NCBI GenBank assembly: GCA_034435375.1
Contig: DAOTXR010000005.1
Location: forward strand, 1 to 64,000
Direction: 5' to 3'
Origin: DAOTXR01 sp034435375
GTDB taxonomy: Bacteria; Chloroflexota; Anaerolineae; Aggregatilineales; UBA3940
Length of the DNA: 64,000 nt
Shown here piece by piece: positions 1 to 11,099 of the stretch. The position numbers and the translations under genes are program-made. Every line of letters starts with the position of its first letter. Position 1 is the first letter of the stretch. The notes beneath the pieces are model-generated. The model saw only the letters and a program-made list of their open reading frames with translations. It was not told the origin of the DNA and did no database searches.

Positions 1-805
<805 letters not shown>

Positions 806-922
806 CTAGGGAAGCGGTCGGAGGAGGCGGCGGGCCAGGCGACCTGTCACGTCTGCGGGGGTTAAGGGGGCGACCTAGGGGTCGACCAGCCAGCCCTCGG
901 CAGGGCTGGACCCTCGAGCGTG

Positions 923-996
923 GGGCCTGTAGCTCAGTTGGTGAGAGCATCCCTCTGATAAGGGGAAGGTCACTCGTTCGAGTCGAGTCAGGCCCA
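923..996 (+). tRNA. tRNA-Ile (GAU)
   Basis: The acceptor stem is formed by 923-929 and 989-995 with seven Watson-Crick pairs and an A discriminator at 996. The D stem is GCTC/GAGC (932-935 with 945-948). The anticodon stem is 950-954 with 962-966, and the anticodon GAT lies at 957-959. The terminal CCA is not encoded. It sits in the 16S-23S spacer; there is no tRNA-Ala beside it, unlike many bacterial operons. Confidence 0.95.
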
Positions 997-1055
997 TAGC
1001 ACCTTACCAATGGAATAGGGGGAAGCGCGTCGAGAAGGAGCGCGGAGTCTCCGCA

Positions 1056-3963
<2,908 letters not shown>

Positions 3964-4047
3964 TGTGGTGCGGAGACCCCGCCCTCTTTCCCGCTATCCC
4001 CTGTTCCAGGCGCCCTGCAAGGGCGCCCCGCTAGTTTCGTGTCCCGA

Positions 4048-4173
4048 GGTCTTCTGGTGATTAGAGCGACGGGGCCACACCCGGTCCCTTCCCGAACCCG
4101 GTCGTTAAGCCCGTCAGCGCCTCTGGTACTGCCCTGGCAACGGGGTGGGAGAGCCGGCCATCGCCAGAAGACC
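4048..4173 (+). rRNA. rrf: 5S ribosomal RNA
   Basis: The terminal helix is GGTCTTCTGG (4048-4057) with CCAGAAGACC (4164-4173). Inside are the usual 5S elements: GGCCACACCCGGTCCC, CCGAACCCGG and a TGGGAGAG segment. It follows the 23S gene after an 84-base spacer that contains a GGCGCCC/GGGCGCC hairpin at 4010-4028, probably a processing stem. The outermost pairs may be precursor rather than mature 5S. Confidence 0.93.
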
Positions 4174-4295
4174 TTTCTTTTGCACTCCCCTCTTCAGTCA
4201 GACCCTAGTTCTGCGCCAGCGAGGTCCTGCCAAATCGCAGAGAGCGAGTCTTGCCCGCTCCGACCGACGTTTGGGGGTAGTCTTCATAAATAGCT

Positions 4296-5063
4296 TTAGA
4301 TGTAAAGTCCTGTCGGATCGATCTCCTCACGCAGCAGTCGTAGCTCCTCCTGAGTCGGAGGATCGATGTTCTGCACCTCGTCAGCAATCAGAAGTTCAAA
4401 CCCTGTATTCTCAATCACCTGCTCTATTGTCACCCCCGGCGCAACTGCCTCAAGCCGCATTCGACAAGATGCCATGTCATACCCCATGCGCCCAAGGCTG
4501 CTGATAACCGCCATTGGCCCAGTGCCCGGCGGCAGTCCGGCTTTCTCGCGTGCCCCGGGGCCACTGAGGTAGCCCGGCGTGGTGATGAAATCACATTTCT
4601 CGACGAAGCGTCGTTTATCGTGTCGCATAATGGCAATTGTCCGCCAGCACAGCGACCCAACGTCATTTCCACCGCCGCTACCCGGCAGCCGCACCTTGGG
4701 CGCGCCATAGTGTCCGATGACGGTACTATTGAGGTTGCCATAGGGATCAATCTGCGCCCCACCCAGAAAGCCGTAATCGACAAACCCCCGCGCCGCTGTC
4801 TCCATAATGTCAGTGATGCCGGATGCTGCCAACGCTCTGTGGAACGTGCGCGCCTCACCCACGGCCAGGGGCAGTTCCTCTAAAATTGCACCTGTCCCAC
4901 CGAATTCAAAGATCGGGATCAGGTTGGGCGTATACAGGCGCTGCGCTAGAGAGGCGGCCAACATGGGAATGCCTGTACCAATAAACGCAGTGGTACCATC
5001 TTCGAACAACCGCGCTGCCACACAGATCATCAGCTCAGTGGGGCTGAAATCGTTCTCGCTCAT
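4296..5063 (-). CDS. CoA-transferase beta subunit (glutaconate/3-oxoacid type)
   Basis: This 255-residue protein has the whole SugarP_isomerase-like fold of the small subunit of family I CoA-transferases (GctB, IpdB, PcaJ-like). Visible hallmarks are ARLFEDGTTAFIGTGIP at the N terminus, LGGAQIDPYGNLNSTVIG and the glycine-rich RLPGSGGGNDV loop, followed by the FITTPGY segment. An FEFGG motif near residue 53 may hold the catalytic Glu of Gct-type enzymes; that needs an alignment. Its start overlaps the stop of the alpha-subunit gene by four bases (ATGA), so the two are translationally coupled. The acyl-CoA substrate cannot be told from the sequence. Confidence 0.85.
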   Translation of the reverse strand: MSENDFSPTELMICVAARLFEDGTTAFIGTGIPMLAASLAQRLYTPNLIPIFEFGGTGAILEELPLAVGEARTFHRALAASGITDIMETAARGFVDYGFLGGAQIDPYGNLNSTVIGHYGAPKVRLPGSGGGNDVGSLCWRTIAIMRHDKRRFVEKCDFITTPGYLSGPGAREKAGLPPGTGPMAVISSLGRMGYDMASCRMRLEAVAPGVTIEQVIENTGFELLIADEVQNIDPPTQEELRLLREEIDPTGLYI

Positions 5064-6061
5064 TCTCGCTTCTCCCGTCCCTTGCGGAGCGCCTCCAGGC
5101 GCTCCGCGCCCAGCTTCGCCAGATAGGCACTGTGATCAGGCAGATCATGAACCCACTCAGCAAGATAGGCGGCCGCTCCTTCCGCCGACTCGTTCGCCTG
5201 CACCCAAGCCTTGATCGCTGGCTCGTCGCGGCAATAGACATAGGCCATCTCACCGGGATGTGAACCAAACGGGGCATGCACCACGGCGTCAACCAGGTAA
5301 TATGGGATGATCGTGCGCTCCGGGTAGCGTCTGATCTCATCGGTAGACACGATCTCCTCGGCACTGATAATCAGTCGTTTGCAGGCACGCGCCATCTCAA
5401 TGGAAAAACCACTGATGCCCTCGATCTGGCAGTTACCGTACTCATCAGCACGGTTCACATGGATCAATCCTACATCCAGGATCAGGGCCGGAATCAGGGC
5501 AACGGTGATCCCTGTAAACGGGTCACGGACAGCCTTGGCAGCGCTGTACTTGAACGTGTCGGTGCCGAGCATTGAGCGGGCAGGGACGAAAGGCACGCCC
5601 ATCGCAGCAGCTTTGAACCGCCACGTTATGGCCGCGTTGCTCCATTCGACTGTTTTCACCTGCCCGCTCTCGACTGCACGCCGCAGGCCGTTGCACACAC
5701 CATATACTTCCATGCCAACGTAGGTGATGTCAGCCTTGCACACCAGTCCGGCAGCCAGCAACATGTCGAGTTCGAGCACACCCTGTCCGCAGATTCCTAG
5801 GTTCTTTTTCCCCTGGCGGATGATCTCGCGCGTCAACGACATCGGCGCTCGGACAGTGCCATACAGCTCCGTCCCGATGTAACAGCCGTCAGTGACGAAT
5901 CGCGCAATCGCCTCCTGTTCGGTCATCAGCTTGCTTTCCAGCTTACGGGACTTCTTCGAACGGTTCCATGCCCGAAAGGCGTCCAGGTCCGGGGGTTGGA
6001 ACAGCTCACCAATCCCCGACTCTAGGATCTCAAACTCCATATCTCCCTCCCTTGGTGCCAA
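5060..6061 (-). CDS. CoA-transferase alpha subunit (glutaconate/3-oxoacid type)
   Basis: This 333-residue protein is the large subunit expected beside the beta subunit just downstream. It has the N-terminal EQEAIARFVTDGCYIG segment, the REIIRQGKKNLGI strand-loop typical of GctA/IpdA proteins, and VDAVVHAPFGSHPGEM near the C terminus. The pair would move CoA between a carboxylic acid and an acyl-CoA, or act as an IpdAB-like ring hydrolase; both exist in the family. It lies 24 bases downstream of a short-chain dehydrogenase gene on the same strand, so the three genes probably form one operon for acyl-CoA metabolism. It resembles the alpha subunit at 17582-18520 in architecture. Confidence 0.85.
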   Translation of the reverse strand: MAPREGDMEFEILESGIGELFQPPDLDAFRAWNRSKKSRKLESKLMTEQEAIARFVTDGCYIGTELYGTVRAPMSLTREIIRQGKKNLGICGQGVLELDMLLAAGLVCKADITYVGMEVYGVCNGLRRAVESGQVKTVEWSNAAITWRFKAAAMGVPFVPARSMLGTDTFKYSAAKAVRDPFTGITVALIPALILDVGLIHVNRADEYGNCQIEGISGFSIEMARACKRLIISAEEIVSTDEIRRYPERTIIPYYLVDAVVHAPFGSHPGEMAYVYCRDEPAIKAWVQANESAEGAAAYLAEWVHDLPDHSAYLAKLGAERLEALRKGREKRE

Positions 6062-6085
6062 TTAAACACCAGCAGCACACCTGCC

Positions 6086-7009
6086 TCACTCGGTGCGCTG
6101 CCGGGATGCGACCTCCTTAAACTCGGCTGGAGCGAGCCGTTCCCACATCAGATCGGCCAACCTGGGCATGATCCAGCTGATCCCCTCGGCCAGTAACTCG
6201 ACCCCTCCAATGCTGACCTCAGTCTGCCCCAGCGCCAGGGCATCGAGAATGCGTCGAGCAACCCTCTCGACTGGCATCACCCGCACGCCAAAAGGCCGGA
6301 GCAATGCCGCACTTTCTTCGCTGACCATCTGCGTAGCAGTGAAACCCAGGTTAGCTGTCAATATGCACACACCGGTCCCAGCCAACTCACGGCGCAGCCC
6401 TTCGCCAAACCGGATCAACCCTGCCTTGCTGACGCTGTAAGCCAGGAAATACGGGACAGCGTGACGTCCCATAAAGGATGACACGTTGACAATCCAACCC
6501 CCGCCCTGTCGGATCATGGTGGGAAGAACCATCTGCGTCAGGCGCAGGGCGGCTAGCAGGTTGACTTCGATCTGCCGCTTGACCACCTCAAAGTCAACCT
6601 CGGCAAACGGACCACCCTGGACGATCCCCGCATTGTTGATCAGGATATCGATCCGGCCAAAGCGATCCAGCGTGGCTGCAACGAGACTCTCAAGTTGGTC
6701 TCGGTCGGTCACGTCGGCGGCGATGGTCAGCACCTCAGCTCCACCGGCGATGGCCCTGCATTCTGAGGCAGTGACCTCCAGTTGCTCGCGGTTTCGAGCA
6801 GCGAGCGCCAGGCGAGCGCCCCTGCCGGCAAAGGCGCAGGCGAGCGCCTTGCCGATTCCACGCGATGCTCCTGTGATCAGCACGACCCTGTCTGTAAAAA
6901 TGCCTACCCGCGACCTGAGACGATTGCGCCTCAGCAACCAGGAGACGATCCCTAGGCCAAGTCCTGCACCGATCACAAATGGCAGGGGATTTCTTTGGCG
7001 CTCTCTCAC
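6086..7009 (-). CDS. membrane-anchored SDR family oxidoreductase
   Basis: This is a 307-residue classical short-chain dehydrogenase. The NAD(P)-binding TGASRGIG motif is at residues 46-53, NNAG follows near 123-126, and the catalytic YxxxK is Tyr191/Lys195. Residues 9-25 (PFVIGAGLGLGIVSWLL) form one hydrophobic helix followed by Arg-rich sequence, which suggests an N-terminal membrane anchor with the enzyme in the cytoplasm. The C-terminal stretch of about 60 residues fits lipid or retinol-type SDRs. It heads the operon with the two CoA-transferase subunits. A TATAAT box lies at 7054-7059. Substrate unknown; an acyl or 3-hydroxyacyl compound is an inference from context. Confidence 0.82.
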   Translation of the reverse strand: MRERQRNPLPFVIGAGLGLGIVSWLLRRNRLRSRVGIFTDRVVLITGASRGIGKALACAFAGRGARLALAARNREQLEVTASECRAIAGGAEVLTIAADVTDRDQLESLVAATLDRFGRIDILINNAGIVQGGPFAEVDFEVVKRQIEVNLLAALRLTQMVLPTMIRQGGGWIVNVSSFMGRHAVPYFLAYSVSKAGLIRFGEGLRRELAGTGVCILTANLGFTATQMVSEESAALLRPFGVRVMPVERVARRILDALALGQTEVSIGGVELLAEGISWIMPRLADLMWERLAPAEFKEVASRQRTE

Positions 7010-7053
7010 GCTGGCTCCTTGGGATAGAGAGGGGAATGTCAGTGGCTGTTCCC

Positions 7054-7082
7054 ATTATACAGGAAGTCCACAACACCAACAG
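7054..7082 (-). promoter_or_regulatory. likely promoter of the SDR/CoA-transferase operon
   Basis: The minus strand reads TATAAT at 7059-7054, a perfect -10 box, 45 bases before the SDR start codon. The -35 region (around 7077-7082) is a poor match, so the promoter is called mainly on the -10. Confidence 0.4.
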
Positions 7083-7154
7083 AGGTTATGTGTTCACAGA
7101 GGCACGAACAGCTAATGCTCTCCAGCATACCCCGGCTGAGGCGGGGAGAAGACG

Positions 7155-7189
7155 ACATACCGCCTCTCTAAATTAAAGAGGCGGTATGT
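7155..7189 (-). terminator. terminator hairpin of ssrA
   Basis: A perfect 13-base inverted repeat (7155-7167 with 7177-7189, arm CATACCGCCTCT) surrounds a 9-base AT-rich loop and lies directly after the 3' end of tmRNA. There is only a mixed T-rich tail on the minus strand, so release may be inefficient or aided by processing. Confidence 0.7.
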
Positions 7190-7193
7190 TAGG

Positions 7194-7577
7194 TGGAGCC
7201 GCGGAGAGTTGAACTCCGGTCCAGAAAGTTAGATCCCCCACATCTACGAGTGTAGTCGGCTATTGAGTTTCACCCGTGCCAACGCCGCGCGACAGGCTCG
7301 GTACAGGCTAGGCTCCTCTTGTCTTAGGTGACGCCCAGAGCCGCAACGTCACCGCACCATGAGCCTTTGTGTCGCCCTGACCTGACCCGGCTCCGGGAGG
7401 GTCAGGAGGACGTGATCCCCCTCAGGGGATCAGCTCTGCATTAGCTGAACTAGGCAGCCATTGCAAGAGCAGGAGTCTGCTCGTTGGCAGTTATTGTTTT
7501 GCGCCTTGTTACGGGGTTGGCGCGCCCCGACTCGCCGTGGGTTCTCACCCCTCCCTGTCGAAACCATTTTCGGCCCC
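7194..7577 (-). ncRNA. ssrA: transfer-messenger RNA (tmRNA)
   Basis: The RNA rescues stalled ribosomes by acting first as an alanine tRNA and then as a short mRNA. On the minus strand the 5' end GGGGCCG (from 7577) pairs with CGGCTCC at 7201-7195, followed by A and CC; the last A of CCA is not encoded. The TPsi-like arm reads GGAGTTCAACTCTCC. The tag reading frame ends with TAG at 7452-7450. With GCC at 7488-7486 as resume codon, just after a conserved-looking AACAATAACT, the encoded tag is ANEQTPALAMAA. Pseudoknot-type GC stems fill 7260-7440. It is about 384 nt, normal for the family. Confidence 0.95.
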
Positions 7578-7588
7578 ATCTACCTTAA

Positions 7589-7618
7589 ATTATAGGCCAT
7601 CCGATCGATTCTGTCCAA
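7589..7618 (-). promoter_or_regulatory. ssrA promoter
   Basis: The minus strand shows TTGGAC (7618-7613), an 18-base spacer and a perfect TATAAT (7594-7589), with the tmRNA 5' end 12 bases further on. This is a sigma-70 type housekeeping promoter. Confidence 0.75.
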
Positions 7619-7909
7619 CAGTTTAGGCAGGAGAGTGTCTAACAGAGTGGATATGGAGGGCTAAAATCGCCTGACCCGTTAACACCATGACCTGACCACC
7701 CTTTTGAGCACTCCCTAGGCAGGGCAATTGCACTAAAAGGGGGGTGGCGCTGATTGGCGGCTTGGGAAAATTCACCGTCCTGTGTGATGTGGCGCTCAAT
7801 TTGCTCAAACAAGAGAGGATCGCCAAGGGCAGCTTAGATGCAACACACTCGCGAGGACAAGGACTGGTTAGCCGCAGACAGGCGGAAGGAGGGTTACATC
7901 AGAGGCCCT
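7619..7909. other. intergenic region between ssrA and the sigma gene
   Basis: About 290 bases between the divergent ssrA promoter and the sigma-factor promoter. Short open frames cross it but none has a ribosome binding site or recognisable product. I see no RNA gene or repeat in it. Confidence 0.5.
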
Positions 7910-7938
7910 TTGCCGACCCACAGAGCGATTGGTATACT
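7910..7938 (+). promoter_or_regulatory. promoter of the ECF sigma gene
   Basis: TTGCCG (7910-7915), a 17-base spacer and TATACT (7933-7938) form a good sigma-70 promoter about 50 bases before the GTG start of the sigma gene. It does not look like an ECF autoregulated promoter (no AAC/CGT pair), which suggests expression from the housekeeping sigma factor. Confidence 0.65.
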
Positions 7939-7988
7939 TCCCCACAGCCGCTCCAGGGCGCAGCGATCGTTTAGGATGAGCACTAACC

Positions 7989-8615
7989 GTGCAAGAAGAA
8001 ACTCAGCCATTGGATGAGCTGGACGAGAATGCACTTGTCCGGTTGGCCAAGACCGACCCAGCGGCCTTTGGCGAACTGTACGAGCGTTACGTGGCGCGCA
8101 TCTACAACTACATCTACTATCGCACAGGCAACCACCACGACGCTGAGGACTTGACCGCGCGGGTCTTCCAACGTGCGCTCCAGCATATCCCCACCTATGA
8201 GGATCGCGGCCTGCCGTTCTCCGCCTGGCTGTACCGGATCGCGCACAACTTGGTTGTCAACTGGCATCGCGACCGGCGTCGCCGCCAGGTAGTGCCGCTG
8301 GACGATCTGATCGTGAGCACGTTGCGCAGTGAGGCACCGGAGCATGTTACCGAACTGCATGAGGAGCAGGAGCACTTGCTGATCGCTATTAGCAGCTTGC
8401 CTCACGAGCGCCAGCAGTTGTTGATCCTCAAGTACGTGGAACACCTCTCCAACGCCGAGATTGGCCAGATCATGGGCCGCAGTGAGGGTGCCATCAAGTC
8501 GCTCTATCACCGCACCCTGATCGCGCTGCGCGACGAGATAGAAAAAATGCTTCACCCCTCAGATCGGCCGCACCTCCGTGCCCGTACGCCTCACCGAGGC
8601 AGCAAAGCCCGTTGA
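7989..8615 (+). CDS. RNA polymerase sigma-70 factor, ECF subfamily
   Basis: The 208-residue protein has sigma region 2 (about residues 25-95, AFGELYERYVARIYNYIYYR then HDAEDLTARVFQRAL) and sigma region 4 (about 130-185, LPHERQQLLILKY followed by the helix-turn-helix SNAEIGQIMGRSEGAIKSL). Regions 1 and 3 are absent, as in extracytoplasmic-function sigma factors. It would direct RNA polymerase to a small regulon. Translation starts at GTG. A basic tail of about 20 residues follows region 4. The small membrane protein that follows on the same strand may be its regulator, but I see no classical zinc anti-sigma motif. Confidence 0.88.
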   Translation: MQEETQPLDELDENALVRLAKTDPAAFGELYERYVARIYNYIYYRTGNHHDAEDLTARVFQRALQHIPTYEDRGLPFSAWLYRIAHNLVVNWHRDRRRRQVVPLDDLIVSTLRSEAPEHVTELHEEQEHLLIAISSLPHERQQLLILKYVEHLSNAEIGQIMGRSEGAIKSLYHRTLIALRDEIEKMLHPSDRPHLRARTPHRGSKAR

Positions 8616-8825
8616 TCCTCTCCCACAGGTTTACCCTCACAGGCCCCCTGACTCCTAGAGATCCGCCCTTTGAGCAGGACTCGCCGATCTCCTGCACGCC
8701 CACACGAGATGGGAAGCAGTCGTCTATGCCCTCCCGGTCAAAAGTGCAACTTCCCGATCAGGTCAGTGTTCTACCAAATGAGTATCCGAGAGATCGAGAA
8801 GAAACCCAGTTTGAGGTTGGTAGTG

Positions 8826-9251
8826 ATGATGGGACTTCGTCACAGAGCAAAAGAAGCCAGGTTAGAGGATATCCTGGATCAACACGCCAACACCCTGATC
8901 GAGGGTGGCGACAGCACCGAAGCGCTCGTGCAGGAATATGGAGAGGTCTTTCCTGCACTGGACAGCCTGCTAAGGCTGGCTCAACGAGTCCATGGCATCC
9001 TCATGCCAGTAGAGCCATCTCAGGAATTCGTGACCGACTTGCGTACAAAGCTGATAACTCGACAACAAGGGGATCAGGCCGTGGCTGTCGCCTGGACAGT
9101 CCGCCGCAAGCGGTGGGAGAGAATCTCACGCGTGCTTGTGCCGATCGTCTCGATTATCGCGGTGCTGGCGCTTGCTGTGCGGATCGCAGGTTCGCTGATT
9201 CTGATCGTCACCTTTATCATAGGTCGGCGACGGCGCGCCGCACCAGCCTAA
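8826..9251 (+). CDS. small single-pass membrane protein, possible sigma-factor partner
   Basis: The frame is open from 8670, but the best start is ATG at 8826, preceded by GAGG at 8812-8815; the resulting protein is about 141 residues. It has an acidic helical N-terminal part (LEDILDQHANTLIEGG, then EYGEVFPALDSLLRLAQRVHGIL), a basic stretch, and a hydrophobic segment near residues 106-132 followed by GRRRRAAP. This layout, cytoplasmic helices plus one membrane helix directly after an ECF sigma gene, is what an anti-sigma factor looks like. No HxxxCxxC zinc motif is present, so this role is inferred from position only. Confidence 0.55.
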   Translation: MMGLRHRAKEARLEDILDQHANTLIEGGDSTEALVQEYGEVFPALDSLLRLAQRVHGILMPVEPSQEFVTDLRTKLITRQQGDQAVAVAWTVRRKRWERISRVLVPIVSIIAVLALAVRIAGSLILIVTFIIGRRRRAAPA

Positions 9252-9328
9252 TTAGCATCTATTGGGGGAACCACTCTACTCAGGTCAGCACTCTCCGCTG
9301 ACCTGACTGATTGCCAGGGAGGGGGATT

Positions 9329-10462
9329 GTGAAGCAGCTCTATGCACGCATCACCGGTTGGGGCAAGTATGCTCCCAAACGCATTCTGACCAATCATGAT
9401 CTTGAGCAGATGGTCGAGACCAGCGACGAGTGGATCACGACTCGCACCGGCATCAAGGAACGTCGCATCGCCGGACCAGACGAGCCAACCTCCTATATTT
9501 CTGTGCGTGCCGCCGAAGCCGCCATGCAGGTGGCTGGGATCACAGCAGCCGATGTGGACCTGATCATTGTCGCCACGTCCACACCCGATTATCTGCTTCC
9601 TCCTGTCTCCAGCCAGATCCAAGACTTGCTAGGCGCACATTGTGGGGCTTTTACGCTGGTCGCAGGCTGCACCGGCTGGCTGTATGGACTCGTCGTTGCC
9701 CAGCAGTTTATACAGACCGGCGCCTACAAAACCATCCTCGTGATCGGTTCCGAGGAGGTCAGCAAAGCCATTGACTGGACCGACCGGACTACCTGCGTGC
9801 TGTTCGGCGATGGGGCAGGAGCCGTGGTGGTCCAAGCATCGGAGACACCCACTGGCATCATGGCCTTCGAGCTTGGCTCAGACGGTTCCGGATACCAAGC
9901 CCTGATCGTCCCCGGCGGCGGAGCTGTCAAGCCGCCCTCCCAGGAGGTCCTCGACAACCGTGAGAACTTCATCCGCATGGATGGCCGTGAGATATTCCGA
10001 TTTGCCTCGCGTGTCCTGGGAAGATCGCTGAACCGCGTTCTGGCCGAAGCTGGCCTCAGCCCCAGCGACATTGACCTGTTTATCCCGCACCAGGCCAATC
10101 ATCGCATCGTCGAAGCTGCTTCACGCCTGATGGGAGTCTCTGAAGATCGTTTCTACATGAACATCCACCGTTATGGCAACACATCTGCTGCTTCGGTACC
10201 TATTGCACTATGTGAAGCTATTGAGGAAGGTCGCTGCAAGCCAGGCGACATGCTGGCGCTGGTGGCTTTTGGCGCAGGACTGACATGGGCCTCTGCTGTG
10301 GTACACCTCGGCGGCCCCGATCCAAGCATGTCGGTCTCACTCACCGATGAGCTGTTCCTGCTAGCACGGGCCAAATATCTGGCTCGCAGGGCAGTCGGCG
10401 CAGTGCAGGGAATCGCCACCGATGCCATCACAGCCGTCAACGAGCGGTTGCGCATTCTCTGA
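9329..10462 (+). CDS. 3-oxoacyl-ACP synthase III family protein (FabH-like)
   Basis: This condensing enzyme of the thiolase fold has the full KAS III triad: Cys114 in AGCTGWLYG, His254 in PHQAN and Asn284 in YGNTSAAS, at spacings close to those of E. coli FabH. The N-terminal TSDEWITTRTGI and LIIVATSTPD segments are also typical. A GTG start at 9329 is chosen because AGGGAGGGGG lies just before it. The protein continues about 45 residues past the usual FabH end, with a helical tail rich in Ala, Leu and Arg. It could start fatty-acid synthesis, or be a paralogue for a specialised acyl chain; no acpP or fabD is next to it. Confidence 0.88.
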   Translation: MKQLYARITGWGKYAPKRILTNHDLEQMVETSDEWITTRTGIKERRIAGPDEPTSYISVRAAEAAMQVAGITAADVDLIIVATSTPDYLLPPVSSQIQDLLGAHCGAFTLVAGCTGWLYGLVVAQQFIQTGAYKTILVIGSEEVSKAIDWTDRTTCVLFGDGAGAVVVQASETPTGIMAFELGSDGSGYQALIVPGGGAVKPPSQEVLDNRENFIRMDGREIFRFASRVLGRSLNRVLAEAGLSPSDIDLFIPHQANHRIVEAASRLMGVSEDRFYMNIHRYGNTSAASVPIALCEAIEEGRCKPGDMLALVAFGAGLTWASAVVHLGGPDPSMSVSLTDELFLLARAKYLARRAVGAVQGIATDAITAVNERLRIL

Positions 10463-10493
10463 GTGCCAAATCCGGCCCCGGGGATCGCTGCCC

Positions 10494-11084
10494 TCAACTG
10501 AGCTTTGCGCCGCAGCGGCTACAGAATGCCGCGCTAGTAGGCATCAGCTTGCCACAGCTCGGACAGGCCCGGGGCTGTACATTGATCAAGCTGCCACCGC
10601 AGGCTGAACATTGTCCCACGCCCACCGGGTTGCCAACTCCGCAGAATGGGCACGCCACTAGCCGATCATCCTCAGCCAGGCCCAGTTTGGCGCCCACACT
10701 CTCTACATAGTGATCGACGGCCAGCCACACCTGCTCCGGCAGCTGTAGAGTCTGAACGTCCTCGGCGATCTCAGCCAGCTCTCCCAGCAGCGACATGGGC
10801 CTGAACCAGCCGCGCAGACCAGTCTGAAGCAGATCGGCTGCCGGTCCGAGCCACTGGTGCTCACCCAATGAGACCTCGACGGCCTCCTCATGCTGGATGA
10901 TGCTGAGCGTCAGCGCGGCTCGCGCTTGCCCGCCCCAGTCGCGCTCTCGGGCGGCGATCTGTACCACCATATGGTCATCAGTGCCGCTGGCCTGGGCTAC
11001 TAGATGCCCAACGTTGAAGCGCGTGACCAGCGCCTGAGCCAGCCCACGGGCCGTAATGGACCCTCGATAGGTTCGTCGTTGCAT
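10494..11084 (-). CDS. double zinc-ribbon protein of unknown function
   Basis: The 196-residue protein ends in two zinc ribbons: CPFC...CSAC (about residues 144-162) and CPSC...CSRC (about 173-192). The first 130 residues contain a beta-rich part (HMVVQIAAR, ALTLSIIQHEEAVEVSL) and an amphipathic helical part without a recognised motif. This resembles zinc-ribbon proteins that regulate or scaffold in many Chloroflexota, but no specific role can be named. It follows the aminotransferase gene on the same strand with a 15-base gap and converges on the FabH-like gene with only about 30 bases between stops. Confidence 0.65.
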   Translation of the reverse strand: MQRRTYRGSITARGLAQALVTRFNVGHLVAQASGTDDHMVVQIAARERDWGGQARAALTLSIIQHEEAVEVSLGEHQWLGPAADLLQTGLRGWFRPMSLLGELAEIAEDVQTLQLPEQVWLAVDHYVESVGAKLGLAEDDRLVACPFCGVGNPVGVGQCSACGGSLINVQPRACPSCGKLMPTSAAFCSRCGAKLS

Positions 11085-11099
11085 GGCATATTCCTTGTG

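Noticed and set aside
7744..7974. 76-codon frame before the sigma gene
   Set aside because: It contains the sigma-gene promoter and lacks a ribosome binding site.
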